Shown: positions 1-8,336 of the stretch, piece after piece
How positions within the stretch are numbered: the stretch's first letter is position 1
Layout: each line of letters begins with the position of its first letter
The notes under the pieces: generated by a model
Told to the model about the DNA's origin: nothing
What the model saw: the letters and a program-made list of their open reading frames with translations, nothing else
Database searches by the model: none
Translations under genes and position numbers: made by a program
Assembly: GCF_036194065.1 (NCBI RefSeq)
Contig: NZ_CP108098.1
Coordinates: 1 to 64,000 of the forward strand
Direction of reading: 5' to 3'
Origin: Streptomyces sp. NBC_00239
GTDB lineage: Bacteria; Actinomycetota; Actinomycetes; Streptomycetales; Streptomycetaceae
DNA length: 64,000 nt

Positions 1-341
1 GCGCCGTGCTCGTCCCGCCGGGTGTCCGCCAGTAGCCGGACGGGCTTCGGGGCGGTGCTCCTGCCGTCCAGTGGCGTGCGCATGACCTGGACGATTACGC
101 GCGGGGGCCGCACTCCGACGGCCTTTCGGATGCCGTCCAGGGTGGCGGCAAGGGCGCGCAGTAGGTGGTACTCCCGCTCGGTGGCGTCTTCGCGGCGGCC
201 GTTGACCGTGTAGCCCTCGGGCCACGCGATGCAGTCGGCGTAGATGTCGGCCGTGTAGACCACGGCCGGTAGGCGGGTCAGTTCGATCAGATCGGGGTCA
301 GCCTCGATCGCGGGGGCGTGGGCCCGCTCCGTGGTGGTCAC
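1..341 (-). CDS. hypothetical protein, C-terminus beyond window
   Basis: The frame opens at a GTG at 341, with GGAG about six bases upstream, and stays open to base 1, so at least 113 residues are encoded and the 3' end is missing. The visible part reads as an ordinary soluble protein (for example VVYTADIYADCIAWPEGY near residue 30). I recognise no domain. It lies downstream of the gene at 414-809 and is separated from it by a hairpin terminator, so it is probably expressed separately. Confidence 0.6.
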   Translation of the reverse strand, partial: MTTTERAHAPAIEADPDLIELTRLPAVVYTADIYADCIAWPEGYTVNGRREDATEREYHLLRALAATLDGIRKAVGVRPPRVIVQVMRTPLDGRSTAPKPVRLLADTRRDEHG

Positions 342-368
342 ATCCGCTCCGTGTGTCGGCGTACGGGA

Positions 369-396
369 GCGGCCCCGGGCTTGTGCCCGGGGCCGC
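369..396 (-). terminator. GC hairpin terminator
   Basis: A perfect 12-bp stem (GCGGCCCCGGGC with its complement) around a TTGT loop lies directly after the stop of the 414-809 gene. There is no U-tract, as is common in Streptomyces. Confidence 0.6.
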
Positions 397-413
397 TCTG
401 GTGGGGTGGCTGA

Positions 414-809
414 TCAGCGTTCCGGCCGCAGCGGGATGGAAAGCGCGCCGCACCCTTCCGGCACGGGCACGTCCTTGACCAGTGCGGCCAGGCGGGCCGC
501 CGCCTCGACGCGCTCGCGCGCCATCTGCGCGAAGGGTTCCGGAAGGTCCGGGTGGGGCGGCTCGGCCACGGCGACGATGAGCGCCCCGCCGCCCTGCCAA
601 GCCTCGGTGCCCGGGGCGGACGGTACGCGCCGGGCAGGCTCGATCAGGCTCGCGGTGTCCAGGTTCCAGCGGTCACCGGCGAGGGTGCGGCCGAACGTGA
701 TGCGGGTGAAGCGCTCGCCCCGGCACCGGTGGTGAAGTCCGGCGGCCTCGGCGGCCGCCCGGATGAGAGCCGGGCTCAGGAAGGTGACGCGCGGGTCCGC
801 GTTGTTCAT
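414..809 (-). CDS. hypothetical protein
   Basis: This gene encodes 131 residues from an ATG at 809 that follows a complete promoter-leader cassette (831-905). No family is recognised. The protein begins MNNADPRVTFLSPALIRAAA and has an amphipathic middle section ending near the C-terminus in PLRPER. Its own promoter upstream and a hairpin downstream make it a one-gene unit. Confidence 0.65.
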   Translation of the reverse strand: MNNADPRVTFLSPALIRAAAEAAGLHHRCRGERFTRITFGRTLAGDRWNLDTASLIEPARRVPSAPGTEAWQGGGALIVAVAEPPHPDLPEPFAQMARERVEAAARLAALVKDVPVPEGCGALSIPLRPER

Positions 810-830
810 ATGGTGTCCTTCGGTCGTGGT

Positions 831-905
831 GTCCGTGTGAGTCGGAACCTGGGGGCCACCCCGTTCTGACAAGAAGAACTCTACCAGCATGACCCCCACG
901 TGCCA
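831..905 (-). promoter_or_regulatory. promoter-leader cassette, copy 1
   Basis: The minus strand reads TTGGCA, then TGG and a TAGAGT -10 (878-883), then TCTTCTTGTC, the hairpin core GGGGTGGCCCCC, and a CACACGGACAC variant of the conserved tail before the start at 809. Confidence 0.7.
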
Positions 906-952
906 AATCGCGTGCGTCGCTGCGCACGCCCCGCCCCGGGGGCGGGACGCTG

Positions 953-1702
953 TCAGCGGGTCGGCTCGGCGGCCCACGTTCCGCAGCTGGTCTTGTCACG
1001 GCGGTAGCGCCGCCACCCGTGGCCCGGGGTGTGATCCGTCTGGAAGTGGCCGCAGTCCGCGCACGGGGCCCCGAAATCGCCGGGCTCGGCCACGGGTTCG
1101 GCGGCCCACTCCTGGGGGCCGGACCACGGGAATCCCCCTGATGCGAAACGCACACCCCCGCCCGGCATGAGGTGGGCCCATCCGCTGGGCCAGTCGATCG
1201 GCCCTTCGCGGCGGCAGACCTCGACGGCTCCGAGCATGGCGTGACGGCTCCACAGGTAGCTCTCGCCGTCGGGGGTGGTGATCCGGTAGCCGGGAGCGGT
1301 GAGCTGCCTTTCAGGGGCGTGGATGATCACCCCCGCCGCCGGGTCCGGCTCGAAGCGCCGGACGGAGTGCCGGGACGACTGCCGGTATCGGATCACGCCG
1401 TCATCCGTGACGCTCGCCTCGCTGACGACCAGTCCCCACAGACTGCTGTGCAGAAAGTTGCGCACCCCCTTGCCCGCTTCCCGGCGGGATCCCCAGGCAA
1501 TGGGCGCGGGCGGAAACTCGCCGCCGCTCTCGTCGACCCTCTCGTAGTGCACGTATATGGGCATGTCGCTGAGCACGACGTGCGGGAACGGGGGGCCGTC
1601 GTACCACCGGGGCACGGGGGCAATGAGCAGTTTGGCTCCGGGGAGCTTCTGCCGTGCCTGGATCTCGCCGTTGTCGCTCTGGTGCTGCTGCTGGTCGCTC
1701 AC
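953..1702 (-). CDS. hypothetical protein with C-terminal Cys/His cluster
   Basis: This is a 249-residue protein of unknown function. I chose the GTG at 1702 because AGGGA lies about six bases upstream. An in-frame ATG at 1717 is possible but has no good ribosome site. The C-terminus holds CADCGHFQTDH followed by a later Cys (TSCGTW), a likely single metal site. There is no cassette directly in front, so it may be read from the cassette at 2153-2236 through the 1780-2133 gene, although a hairpin lies between them. Confidence 0.65.
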   Translation of the reverse strand: MSDQQQHQSDNGEIQARQKLPGAKLLIAPVPRWYDGPPFPHVVLSDMPIYVHYERVDESGGEFPPAPIAWGSRREAGKGVRNFLHSSLWGLVVSEASVTDDGVIRYRQSSRHSVRRFEPDPAAGVIIHAPERQLTAPGYRITTPDGESYLWSRHAMLGAVEVCRREGPIDWPSGWAHLMPGGGVRFASGGFPWSGPQEWAAEPVAEPGDFGAPCADCGHFQTDHTPGHGWRRYRRDKTSCGTWAAEPTR

Positions 1703-1744
1703 GTCTCGTTCCCTCATGGGTAGGTAGCTCGGTCGGCTGGCGTG

Positions 1745-1771
1745 CCGGGGCGGCCGCATGGGCCGCCCCGG
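1745..1771 (-). terminator. GC hairpin terminator
   Basis: An 11-bp perfect stem (CCGGGGCGGCC and its complement) with a five-base loop lies just after the stop of the 1780-2133 gene. Confidence 0.55.
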
Positions 1772-1779
1772 GGGCTGTG

Positions 1780-2133
1780 TCAGCCCTGCGCGACGCTCCG
1801 GCGGACGTGGTCGCGCAGACCGGCGGCGAGCTGCTTGGCCTGCTCGTCGCTCACGGCGGCGATCGTGTTGCGCACCAGCAGGACCCCGGCGGCCGCGACG
1901 GCGTCCGCCTCGGTCGAGCCGTCCTCGACCTCGTGGGCGTAGACGTCCTGGACCAGTTCACGGGCGAACTCGGTGGTGAAGCGCTCGCGGCAGAACTCGG
2001 GGGTAAGCCAGTTGAGGTAGGACCACCATTCGGTCACGGCCTCGGTGATATAGCCGACCATGGGGCCGTAGTCGGCCTCGCCGTTGCTGTCGGCCTGGGC
2101 CGTGGTGGGCGCGCCGGTGATCATCGTGGTCAT
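1780..2133 (-). CDS. hypothetical protein
   Basis: This gene encodes 117 residues from an ATG at 2133, with GGAGAA about nine bases upstream and cassette copy 2 (2153-2236) in front. It is an acidic, mostly helical protein with an aromatic patch (EWWSYLNWLTPEF). No family is recognised. Confidence 0.65.
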   Translation of the reverse strand: MTTMITGAPTTAQADSNGEADYGPMVGYITEAVTEWWSYLNWLTPEFCRERFTTEFARELVQDVYAHEVEDGSTEADAVAAAGVLLVRNTIAAVSDEQAKQLAAGLRDHVRRSVAQG

Positions 2134-2152
2134 GTCGTCGTTCTCCTCGGTG

Positions 2153-2236
2153 TGGTGTGCGTGTGATGCCGATCCGGGGGCCACCCCGTTCCGACAAGAA
2201 GAACTATACCAGCGTGACCCCTCTGAGCCAAATCGG
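2153..2236 (-). promoter_or_regulatory. promoter-leader cassette, copy 2
   Basis: It has a TATAGT -10 at 2201-2206 with the TGG extension and a TTGGCT -35 17 bp away. The conserved TTCTTCTTGTCGG spacer, the GGGGTGGCCCCC hairpin core and a TCACACGCACACC tail follow. Confidence 0.75.
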
Positions 2237-2307
2237 CTCGGCCTGCGCTGGGGTGTCCCGTGGCTCTGCGCGCGGTCGGCGTCCGGCATGGACCACGGCG
2301 CCACCTC

Positions 2308-2382
2308 TCGCCGCTGCTGCGCCTTTCAGGTCCGGCATTCGTACGGCGCGGCGGCCGGGTGGCGGCCGGTCACGTAAACCGC
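2308..2382. repeat. shared upstream block, copy 1
   Basis: A roughly 75-bp block (CGCCGCTGCTGCGCCTTTCA at its left end, then GGCCGGTCAC near its right end) lies on the far side of a promoter-leader cassette. Related copies are at 14553, 16365, 23355 and 25483. This copy is the most diverged. Confidence 0.6.
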
Positions 2383-2418
2383 GGCGAGTAGCCGGTTTTG
2401 ACCCGCGGGCATGGCGAA

Positions 2419-2450
2419 GGCCCCGGCCTCACGCGGGTGAGACCAGGGCC
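2419..2450 (-). terminator. imperfect hairpin terminator
   Basis: GGCCC..CTCAC pairs with GTGAG..GGGCC around a short GC loop, just beyond the stop of the 2479-3501 gene. Confidence 0.45.
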
Positions 2451-2478
2451 AGGGGTGTTACCGCTCCCGCCGAACCGG

Positions 2479-3501
2479 TCAGCGGCCGGCGGCCGGTGCC
2501 TTGGTGCGGCTGTCCGCCAGAAGCCGGTCAGCCACGTCTGAATTCACGCCGAAGGTGTCGCCGATCCACTGGGAGGTGACGCGCCCCTTCTCCGCTCGCT
2601 GCGTACGGATCCTGTCCAGCCGCACCTGGCGAAGGGTTCCATCGGCCTGGCGCATGCCGATGCCCAGCATGGCCGCGACTTGGGGTGCGGTGAGGGCGGC
2701 GCCCTTCTCGTCCAGAAGGGCGTTGACCTGCGCGGCCCGCTCCTCCGCTTCGCTCCGGGGGAACAGGCCGACCTCCTTGCGCGCCTGGGCGGGACCAAGG
2801 TCGCTCCGCTCGGCGAGGAGCTGTTCGGCAGCGTGCTCGCGCGCCTCCCGAAGGAGCCGTTCGGCTTGGCGGAGGCTGATGTTCAGGTCCTGCTGGACCT
2901 GCTCGGCCGTGAGGTCTCTGCCGTGGGCGGCGAGCAGGTCGGCTACGCGGGCGCGCCTCTGGCCGGCCTGCGTGTGCGCACCCTTCTTCTTGCCGCGGAT
3001 CTCGGACTCGAATCCGGCCGGCCGGCCACCCGGCCACTTCTGGCCGCTGGGCAGCTCGGCCCCCCTGCGCAGCCGGTTGTTGTCCCAGTCCTGGATGGTC
3101 TTGCGGTACCAGAGGTTCGTGCCGGCTTCTGCGTGGTCAGGGTTCGGCAGACTGGTCTTGGCGCCGACCGCGTAGGACTTCCATGTCTTCTCCGTGACCT
3201 GGCGGTCCTTCGGCAGGGACAGCCTCGCTTCCTCAAGGTCCAGCAGGTCCAGGTCATGGCCGGCCGCGGGGATGGGCGGCATCGGCAGCGGCGGCTTGCC
3301 GGCGGCCTGGAGGTCGGCGTTCGTCTTGGCCGCCTGGAGGTGCTCCTCGGCGTACAGGCGGCGCGCGGCGCCCTCGCGGTTGAGCAGCTTCAATCCGGGG
3401 ACGGACTCCCAGCGTCGCTTGCTCTGCCAGGTCTTCAAGGCGAGGCCGAAGACCTGCGCGGCACGCTCGTCGCTGGCGGGTGTGAGGCCGTGGGGGATCA
3501 C
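2479..3501 (-). CDS. multi-HTH DNA-binding-like protein
   Basis: The gene encodes 340 residues from a GTG at 3501, with GGAGAC about eight bases upstream. The C-terminal half contains three spaced helix-turn-helix-like units: LTAEQVQQDLNISLRQAERL (about residues 197-216), LTAPQVAAMLGIGMRQADGT (about 268-287) and VTSQWIGDTFGVNSDVADRL (about 307-326). Repeated HTH units suggest binding to repeated DNA sites. Inference only: it is a candidate regulator of the cassette family. It sits behind a diverged cassette (3528-3590), as an autoregulator might. Confidence 0.6.
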   Translation of the reverse strand: MIPHGLTPASDERAAQVFGLALKTWQSKRRWESVPGLKLLNREGAARRLYAEEHLQAAKTNADLQAAGKPPLPMPPIPAAGHDLDLLDLEEARLSLPKDRQVTEKTWKSYAVGAKTSLPNPDHAEAGTNLWYRKTIQDWDNNRLRRGAELPSGQKWPGGRPAGFESEIRGKKKGAHTQAGQRRARVADLLAAHGRDLTAEQVQQDLNISLRQAERLLREAREHAAEQLLAERSDLGPAQARKEVGLFPRSEAEERAAQVNALLDEKGAALTAPQVAAMLGIGMRQADGTLRQVRLDRIRTQRAEKGRVTSQWIGDTFGVNSDVADRLLADSRTKAPAAGR

Positions 3502-3527
3502 GACGTGTCTCCTTCATCGGTGGTGGG

Positions 3528-3590
3528 TGTGAACGCCGAATCGGGGGCCACCCGGTTCGACAACATTTACTGTACCTCATTCAGCTCCTT
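3528..3590 (-). promoter_or_regulatory. promoter-leader cassette, copy 3 (diverged)
   Basis: A TACAGT -10 at 3569-3574 is followed by AAATG in place of TCTTC, then TTGTCGAAC and a CGGGTGGCCCCCG hairpin. The CACACG tail is partly kept as TTCACACCC. It has the same layout as the other copies but is the most divergent. Confidence 0.55.
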
Positions 3591-3629
3591 GGTGTCGGAG
3601 GTGGTCGGGCGGAGGTGTCAAGCGCCAGC

Positions 3630-3664
3630 CCCCTCCGCCTCCGCATCGGGCGGAGGCGGAGGGG
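3630..3664 (-). terminator. GC hairpin terminator
   Basis: A 14-bp perfect stem (CCCCTCCGCCTCCG and complement) with a seven-base loop starts seven bases after the stop of the DndC-like gene. Confidence 0.65.
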
Positions 3665-3670
3665 AGCCGT

Positions 3671-5161
3671 TCAGAACAGGGATGCCTGCGGCGGGTCCTG
3701 GCCGCGTAGCTGGCGCTGGCGCAGCGCGAACTCCAGGGCCTCGCCCTCGTCGGTGAAGTGGTGGGTCAGGACCTTCTCCAGCGCGTCGATGTAGCCCTGG
3801 CGTCGGCCGGCCGTGCGGTAGGCCGCGTCCACTGCGAGCAGAGAACGGGTGGTCAGGAACATCTGCTCGTCGTCGCCGCAGACTTCCCGCAGCACTTCGA
3901 TCATCGCCCGGTCCCTGTCGACGGTCGTGCTGAGCGGCCCGTCGGGGAACGGCTCGCCGGTGGCCTCCTCGTAGATCCCCGGCAAGGTGTCCTCGACCTC
4001 GTGCTTTTCGAACACCCATATCCGGCGGATCTCGCGCAGTTCCTCCAGCGTGATCAGGGTGATGTCGCGGACGTGCTCGGGACCCCTGCGGCGGATCCGC
4101 GCCTGGGCGGTGAGCAGCTGGTGCAGCCAGTCCTGCCGGGCGTCCTGGGTGTACGGGCCGTGCACGAGGCGCTCGCGGTGGATGAGCAGCCGGCCGTCCA
4201 TCTTGCGGAAGTCGCGCAGGTGCCGGTCGTCCTCGATGTCGAGCCGGTCGCGCAGTGCGAGCAGCGGGCGCATCCAGTCGTACTCGTCATCGTTGATGAT
4301 CATGGCCTTCATGCTCTTGTCGGACTCGACCATGGTGCAGGTCCAGCATCCGAATCGGCTGTCGCCGCACGACTGGGTACTCGTGTCCACGACCAGGGGG
4401 CATTCGCTGTCGGCCGACGCGCCGCGATACAGGGCCATGAGCTCCTTGTGGGAGTGCCCCCACGGGTTCTCGTACTGCATGAGCGCGATCCACACTTCGT
4501 CGGTGGTCAGGTCCTCGATGGGGCTGTAGACGAGGGAGTTGGGGAGCGAGGCATTCGGCGAGAGGCGGTCGCGTACGCGTCCGGCCTCGTGCCGGGCCAT
4601 GGCGCGGGCACGGGCCTGGCTCTCGGCCTTGCGCGTTCCCAGGACCAGGATCACCTCGCCGTGCTGGTCGACGACCTGGCGGATGAACTTGTTCGATGGC
4701 CGGATCTTCATTCGATCTGTGCACCACCGGAACTTGGGCCGGGGTGCCGCGTAGCCCTTGCCGATCAGGGACACCCAGAACGTGTCCTTGATGTCGGGGG
4801 TGAGACGGTGCACCTCGACCGGCAGGCCGGCGGCCGCGGCGGCCGCGCGCATCGAGTCGAGCGACCGTCCGACCCACGCGGCGATCACGGGGTTCTCCAC
4901 CAGGGTGTCGGTGGATATGACGTGGACGGTCTTGTGCCGTTGGGCAGGCGGGAGGCCCTCCAGCGCCCGCCATACCAGCGCGGTGGTGAGGGTGCTGTCC
5001 TTGCCTCCGCTGTACCCAATGACCCACGGCACTGAGTCGGCCAGGTACAGCTCTCGGACCTCGGCCAGGGCGTCGCCCATGAACGCGTGCAGCCCTCGGC
5101 CGCCGTACGGCTCGGGCTTGGGCAGATCGACAAGCGGCAGGAGTACGGGAGTGGTGGTCAG
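3671..5161 (-). CDS. dndC: DndC-like sulfurtransferase (PP-loop ATPase)
   Basis: About 496 residues, the usual DndC size. Residues 51-57 are the PP-loop SGGKDST, and a later GCWTCTMVESDKS segment is the cysteine signature of DndC. DndC activates sulfur for DNA phosphorothioation, normally with DndA, DndB, DndD and DndE. None of those is in this window, so this is an orphan or acts with distant partners. The C-terminus is QASLF, matching the beta-clamp-binding consensus. The start is uncertain: a GAAGGGA site places a CTG at 5161, and the first ATG is at 5080, just before the PP-loop. A family-level match to other PP-loop enzymes remains possible. Confidence 0.75.
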   Translation of the reverse strand: MTTTPVLLPLVDLPKPEPYGGRGLHAFMGDALAEVRELYLADSVPWVIGYSGGKDSTLTTALVWRALEGLPPAQRHKTVHVISTDTLVENPVIAAWVGRSLDSMRAAAAAAGLPVEVHRLTPDIKDTFWVSLIGKGYAAPRPKFRWCTDRMKIRPSNKFIRQVVDQHGEVILVLGTRKAESQARARAMARHEAGRVRDRLSPNASLPNSLVYSPIEDLTTDEVWIALMQYENPWGHSHKELMALYRGASADSECPLVVDTSTQSCGDSRFGCWTCTMVESDKSMKAMIINDDEYDWMRPLLALRDRLDIEDDRHLRDFRKMDGRLLIHRERLVHGPYTQDARQDWLHQLLTAQARIRRRGPEHVRDITLITLEELREIRRIWVFEKHEVEDTLPGIYEEATGEPFPDGPLSTTVDRDRAMIEVLREVCGDDEQMFLTTRSLLAVDAAYRTAGRRQGYIDALEKVLTHHFTDEGEALEFALRQRQLRGQDPPQASLF

Positions 5162-5350
5162 GGGGATTCCCTTCGTCGGCGGGTACGGGGTGCCGCGTGC
5201 GTGCGGCGCCGGGCAGGTGGGTCCGACTTGTGGCCGTCGCCTGGCGGGGTCCCGCCGGCCCGGCGGGCGCGCGACCGGAACGGACTCGGACCGGTCGGCG
5301 CCGCCGCCGCGGTGCCGCGTTGTCAACTGACGACGGCGGCACTGGGACGG

Positions 5351-5695
5351 TCACTGCTTCGAGGAGTCGAACAGGGTGAGCTGCTGGTCGGCGTCGGCTT
5401 CGGCTCGGGGGGTGGTCCGCTCGATGGGGGCGGCCAGGCGGGGCGGCGGGTCCGGCAGGGACGGCGGGCGCTGCCGGTCACGCTGGACCTGTGCCCGCAG
5501 TGCCGCAAGCACGTGGCTCCAGGCGCCGGTAGCGAGGGCCCGGGCCCATTCGCTCTGTTCCTGGGCGCGTTGGGCGTCGGTGCGGCGGCGGGCTCCGCTC
5601 CCCCAGCAGTCGCTGGTGGCGGCGCGGTAGGGACGGTGGTCGGGGACAGTATCGGCCACCAGGGGCTGCGGGAGTCCGCATCCGGGGCATCGCAC
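5351..5695 (-). CDS. small zinc-ribbon-like protein with QLTLF motif
   Basis: The gene encodes 114 residues from a GTG at 5695. The N-terminus has CPGCG, and a lone Cys follows near residue 30. Near the C-terminus is DQQLTLFDSSKQ, which contains the clamp-binding pentapeptide QLTLF. It lies between the 5858-6607 gene and the DndC-like gene on the same strand. The start is weakly supported. An AGGAGA lies about 45 bases further upstream, next to a possible CTG start at 5731. No function is known. Confidence 0.55.
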   Translation of the reverse strand: MRCPGCGLPQPLVADTVPDHRPYRAATSDCWGSGARRRTDAQRAQEQSEWARALATGAWSHVLAALRAQVQRDRQRPPSLPDPPPRLAAPIERTTPRAEADADQQLTLFDSSKQ

Positions 5696-5760
5696 GGTCA
5701 GCGGCTCAGGGGTTTCAGGCGGGCTGGCCAGGGCGGCGGCCTTTCTCCTGTCGGGTGGCC

Positions 5761-5798
5761 CCGGCCGGGGGCGGCGGGAATCCGCCGCCCCCGGCCGG
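5761..5798 (-). terminator. GC hairpin terminator
   Basis: A perfect 17-bp stem (CCGGCCGGGGGCGGCGG and complement) with a GAAT loop lies between the 5858-6607 and 5351-5695 genes. Confidence 0.65.
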
Positions 5799-5857
5799 TT
5801 GGCGGGGCGGCAGGGGCCGCACGTCGGTGCAGTCCCTGCCGCCCCGCGTCGGATCGG

Positions 5858-6607
5858 TTACACCTTGGCGGCGGTCAGCGCGGCGTCGATGGCGGCCGCT
5901 CGCACGGTGGCGGCCGGGCAGGGGCCCAGCAGCCGGGTCAGGTCGGCGGTCAGGCTCGTGGTGTCCTTGGCACGGCGGGCACGGGCGACGGACTTCAGCA
6001 GCGCGGCCGCCGTGTCGGCCGTGGTCGGGTGGGCCACCTCGCAGGGGCAGGACTGGGCGGTCAAGACCAGCCTCGTCAGCTTCTCGGGACCGGCCTGCTC
6101 CACCATCGGGATACAGCCGTCGTGCCGGTAGGACGGGCGGGGACGGTTGTCGCCGTTGCGCCCTCGAAGGTGCGACCACCAGCGCGTGCCCACCCACTCG
6201 CACAACCGGCACCGCATGAGCCACCGGTTGTCCGCCCCGGGGTAGCCCTCCAGCGGTTCCCATCCGAGCTCGTTGAGGCGGGCGAGCGCCTTCGCGGCGT
6301 GGCGGATGTTGCCGGGGGTCGGCTGGAGCCGGGGGGAGAGCTGCGGCACGTACCCCGCGGCGGCCAGCGTGGGAGTCTGCGCGGGTGCGCCTTCGGCGAG
6401 GACGGCACCCTGCTCGATCAGCTTCACCAGCTGACCGGCCGCGAGGTCGCGGTCTTCGTGCTGGGTCTCCTTGCAGCCCGGCGCGGCCGCGTGCCACCGC
6501 CTGTGCCAGCGGTAGATGTGCCCGGCCTGGTGCCCGTCGACGGCCACGGGGTAGCGGCCGGTCCCGTCGGGCTTGCCGATGCTGTAGCGCGATCCGGTGT
6601 CGTTCAA
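5858..6607 (-). CDS. hypothetical protein with metal-binding Cys clusters
   Basis: 249 residues from a TTG at 6607, placed by GGAA five bases upstream and cassette copy 4 further up. The middle holds CRLCEWVG followed by a downstream His and Cys (YRHDGCIP), and later a CPCEV, suggesting zinc-binding sites of the kind found in plasmid and phage DNA-associated proteins. The N-terminus, with an aromatic HIYRWHRRWH patch, matches nothing I know. Confidence 0.6.
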   Translation of the reverse strand: MNDTGSRYSIGKPDGTGRYPVAVDGHQAGHIYRWHRRWHAAAPGCKETQHEDRDLAAGQLVKLIEQGAVLAEGAPAQTPTLAAAGYVPQLSPRLQPTPGNIRHAAKALARLNELGWEPLEGYPGADNRWLMRCRLCEWVGTRWWSHLRGRNGDNRPRPSYRHDGCIPMVEQAGPEKLTRLVLTAQSCPCEVAHPTTADTAAALLKSVARARRAKDTTSLTADLTRLLGPCPAATVRAAAIDAALTAAKV

Positions 6608-6623
6608 GTGGGTTCCTTTCGTC

Positions 6624-6703
6624 GGTGTGCGTGTGAGGTCGGGGCGGGAAGCCATCCCGCCCCGACAAAGAGAACTTTACCAGCATTGACGCTCTACATG
6701 AAA
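6624..6703 (-). promoter_or_regulatory. promoter-leader cassette, copy 4
   Basis: TAAAGT -10 at 6674-6679. The hairpin stem is CGGGGCGGGA paired with TCCCGCCCCG around TGGCT, longer than usual and built from different bases, with both arms changed together. Confidence 0.75.
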
Positions 6704-6733
6704 CGTGGAAAGCCCTTGAGCTGGGGTGATGGA

Positions 6734-7444
6734 TCAGAAGAGGCGGTCAGTGACTTCCGGCAGGGTGACCGGCTCGACGGCGGCGCGAGCCGCGCTGGGC
6801 GCACCCCCGGGGGCGGGGTCGGCCGCTTCCCTCCGGGAGATCCGGCGCCAGTCGGTGAGGTCTTCGCCCCAGCGGTCCGTGATGGTGGACAGGGCGCAGA
6901 GTTCGTCGGCCCCGACGGGTATCGCCGCCTGATCGGCTTCTTCTCCGTCGGGCCCGTAGAGAACGGCGTACGCCTCATCGGTGACCCAGACGGCGACTCG
7001 CTCAGTCCCGTCCTCGTTGCGGTACCGGCCCTCGAACTGGAGGCTTCCGGGGTCGTGGAGCAGGCAGTCCTTGCGGCCGCAGTGGCCGCCGCGCTCCCGC
7101 CAGTGGCGGATATGGGCGTCGACCCCTGCGGCTGCCCAGTCATCCCCGGCGGTGTACTCCGGCCGGCGCTCGGTCCACCTGGCCACCACCTTTTCCAGGT
7201 CGGGGCGGACGTAGAAGTACGACAGCCCCTCCTGCCCCATGTGGTCGATCCATGACTGGCGGCTGCGCTCGTAGGCGCGGCGGGAGATGTCGTATCCGCT
7301 AGCGGGGTCGATGTCCTCGATGTCGACGCCCGTGGCGAGACACAGGGCGGTACGGGCGTCCGCCATGGCCGTGGCGCGGTCCATGGCGGACGGTACAGAC
7401 ATGGCGTGCCAGAAGACGTTCCTGGCGCTGGCGCGGATGTTCAG
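6734..7444 (-). CDS. hypothetical protein ending in LF, probable CTG start
   Basis: A perfect AGGAGG lies four bases before a CTG at 7444, giving 236 residues. The first ATG is at 7402 and has no ribosome site. Features include HCGRKDCLLHD near the middle, a possible metal site, and a run of conserved-looking aromatic residues (SYFYVRPDLEKVVARW). The protein ends DRLF, one of five in the window that end exactly in LF. No family is recognised. Confidence 0.6.
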   Translation of the reverse strand: MNIRASARNVFWHAMSVPSAMDRATAMADARTALCLATGVDIEDIDPASGYDISRRAYERSRQSWIDHMGQEGLSYFYVRPDLEKVVARWTERRPEYTAGDDWAAAGVDAHIRHWRERGGHCGRKDCLLHDPGSLQFEGRYRNEDGTERVAVWVTDEAYAVLYGPDGEEADQAAIPVGADELCALSTITDRWGEDLTDWRRISRREAADPAPGGAPSAARAAVEPVTLPEVTDRLF

Positions 7445-7480
7445 CGTTCCTCCTGCGGTTGGGCGTGCTGGTGGATGGGG

Positions 7481-7512
7481 GGAGCCGGTGACCAGCAAGG
7501 GTCACCGGCTCC
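7481..7512 (-). terminator. GC hairpin terminator
   Basis: A 13-bp perfect stem (GGAGCCGGTGACC and complement) with a six-base loop lies immediately after the stop of the 7519-8196 gene. Confidence 0.65.
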
Positions 7513-7518
7513 AGAGCG

Positions 7519-8196
7519 TCAGAGGGGCAGAGGGGAGGGGGCCCCGCGCACGTACGCGGACCGGGCGGCAGAGAGGGCGCCCCACCGCGCGAACAGGTGC
7601 ACGAGCGTGGACAACTGGCGCTGGATCTCGGCAGGCCCCTGGGCGCCTTCTTCGTCGATCCCGATGTTCAGCTGGTGATTGAAGCCTTCGGCGTAGAGGT
7701 CGACGCGGCAGCCGTTGGCCGTCACGGCGCTGGCCGCGAACGCGTCGGTCTTGTCACGCAAGCTGTCGTGCCAGGCTCGGGGGTTCAGGAAGCGGTGGCG
7801 CTTCCACCAGGACCCGCGCGGCTGCCACAGCTCCTTGGGCGGCACCGGCGCGGCAAGCGGCGAAAGGGCGCCGACCAGCCGCCACACCGCGTCATCTCCG
7901 AGCCCCTTCAGCGTCAGCGCGCCGCCGTCCGGCCAGGCCCGGCCGCCCTCGTCGATCTCCAGCGTGACCGTGAGGTGCGCCTCGGTGCCGTGCAGCCAGT
8001 CGGTGGTCGTCACGGAGAGGTATTCGGCTCCGTCGCTGTGGAAGTCCTGCCGGTGGACGCTGATGTCGGTACGGGCGTACGGGTCGGCGTACCGGGCGGC
8101 CACCCGAGCGAGCCGGAGGGCGCGCCGGTAGGCGGCTTGCGGCCGGTCCGGGCTGGCCGGACGTCGGTCAATGAAGTCCATGCGGGTGACGTGCAA
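7519..8196 (-). CDS. hypothetical protein
   Basis: 225 residues from a TTG at 8196, next to an AAAGGGAG ribosome site. The alternative ATG at 8181 would be 18 bases from it. Cassette copy 5 lies upstream. The sequence reads as a soluble mixed alpha/beta protein without recognised motifs (EAHLTVTLEIDEGG, ELWQPRGSWWKRHRFL). Confidence 0.6.
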   Translation of the reverse strand: MHVTRMDFIDRRPASPDRPQAAYRRALRLARVAARYADPYARTDISVHRQDFHSDGAEYLSVTTTDWLHGTEAHLTVTLEIDEGGRAWPDGGALTLKGLGDDAVWRLVGALSPLAAPVPPKELWQPRGSWWKRHRFLNPRAWHDSLRDKTDAFAASAVTANGCRVDLYAEGFNHQLNIGIDEEGAQGPAEIQRQLSTLVHLFARWGALSAARSAYVRGAPSPLPL

Positions 8197-8213
8197 GAGC
8201 TCCCTTTCGGTGG

Positions 8214-8298
8214 GGTGCGTGTGATGCCGATCCGGGGACCACCCCGTTACGACAAGAGGAATTTTACCACTTTCCCCCCCCACCCAAAGCGGGTGGAG
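8214..8298 (-). promoter_or_regulatory. promoter-leader cassette, copy 5
   Basis: TAAAAT -10 at 8261-8266. The spacer reads TCCTCTTGTCG and the hairpin core GGGGTGGTCCCCGG. The TCACACGCACCCC tail precedes the 8196 start. Confidence 0.7.
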
Positions 8299-8336
8299 GA
8301 AATGGCACGGAGACGCTGGATGGCTGTCGGGCCTCG

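Noticed and set aside
5087..7255. A 722-codon open frame on the plus strand
   Set aside because: Opposes three well-supported minus-strand genes with ribosome sites and motifs; its Gly/Arg/Val-rich translation is the usual GC-rich shadow.
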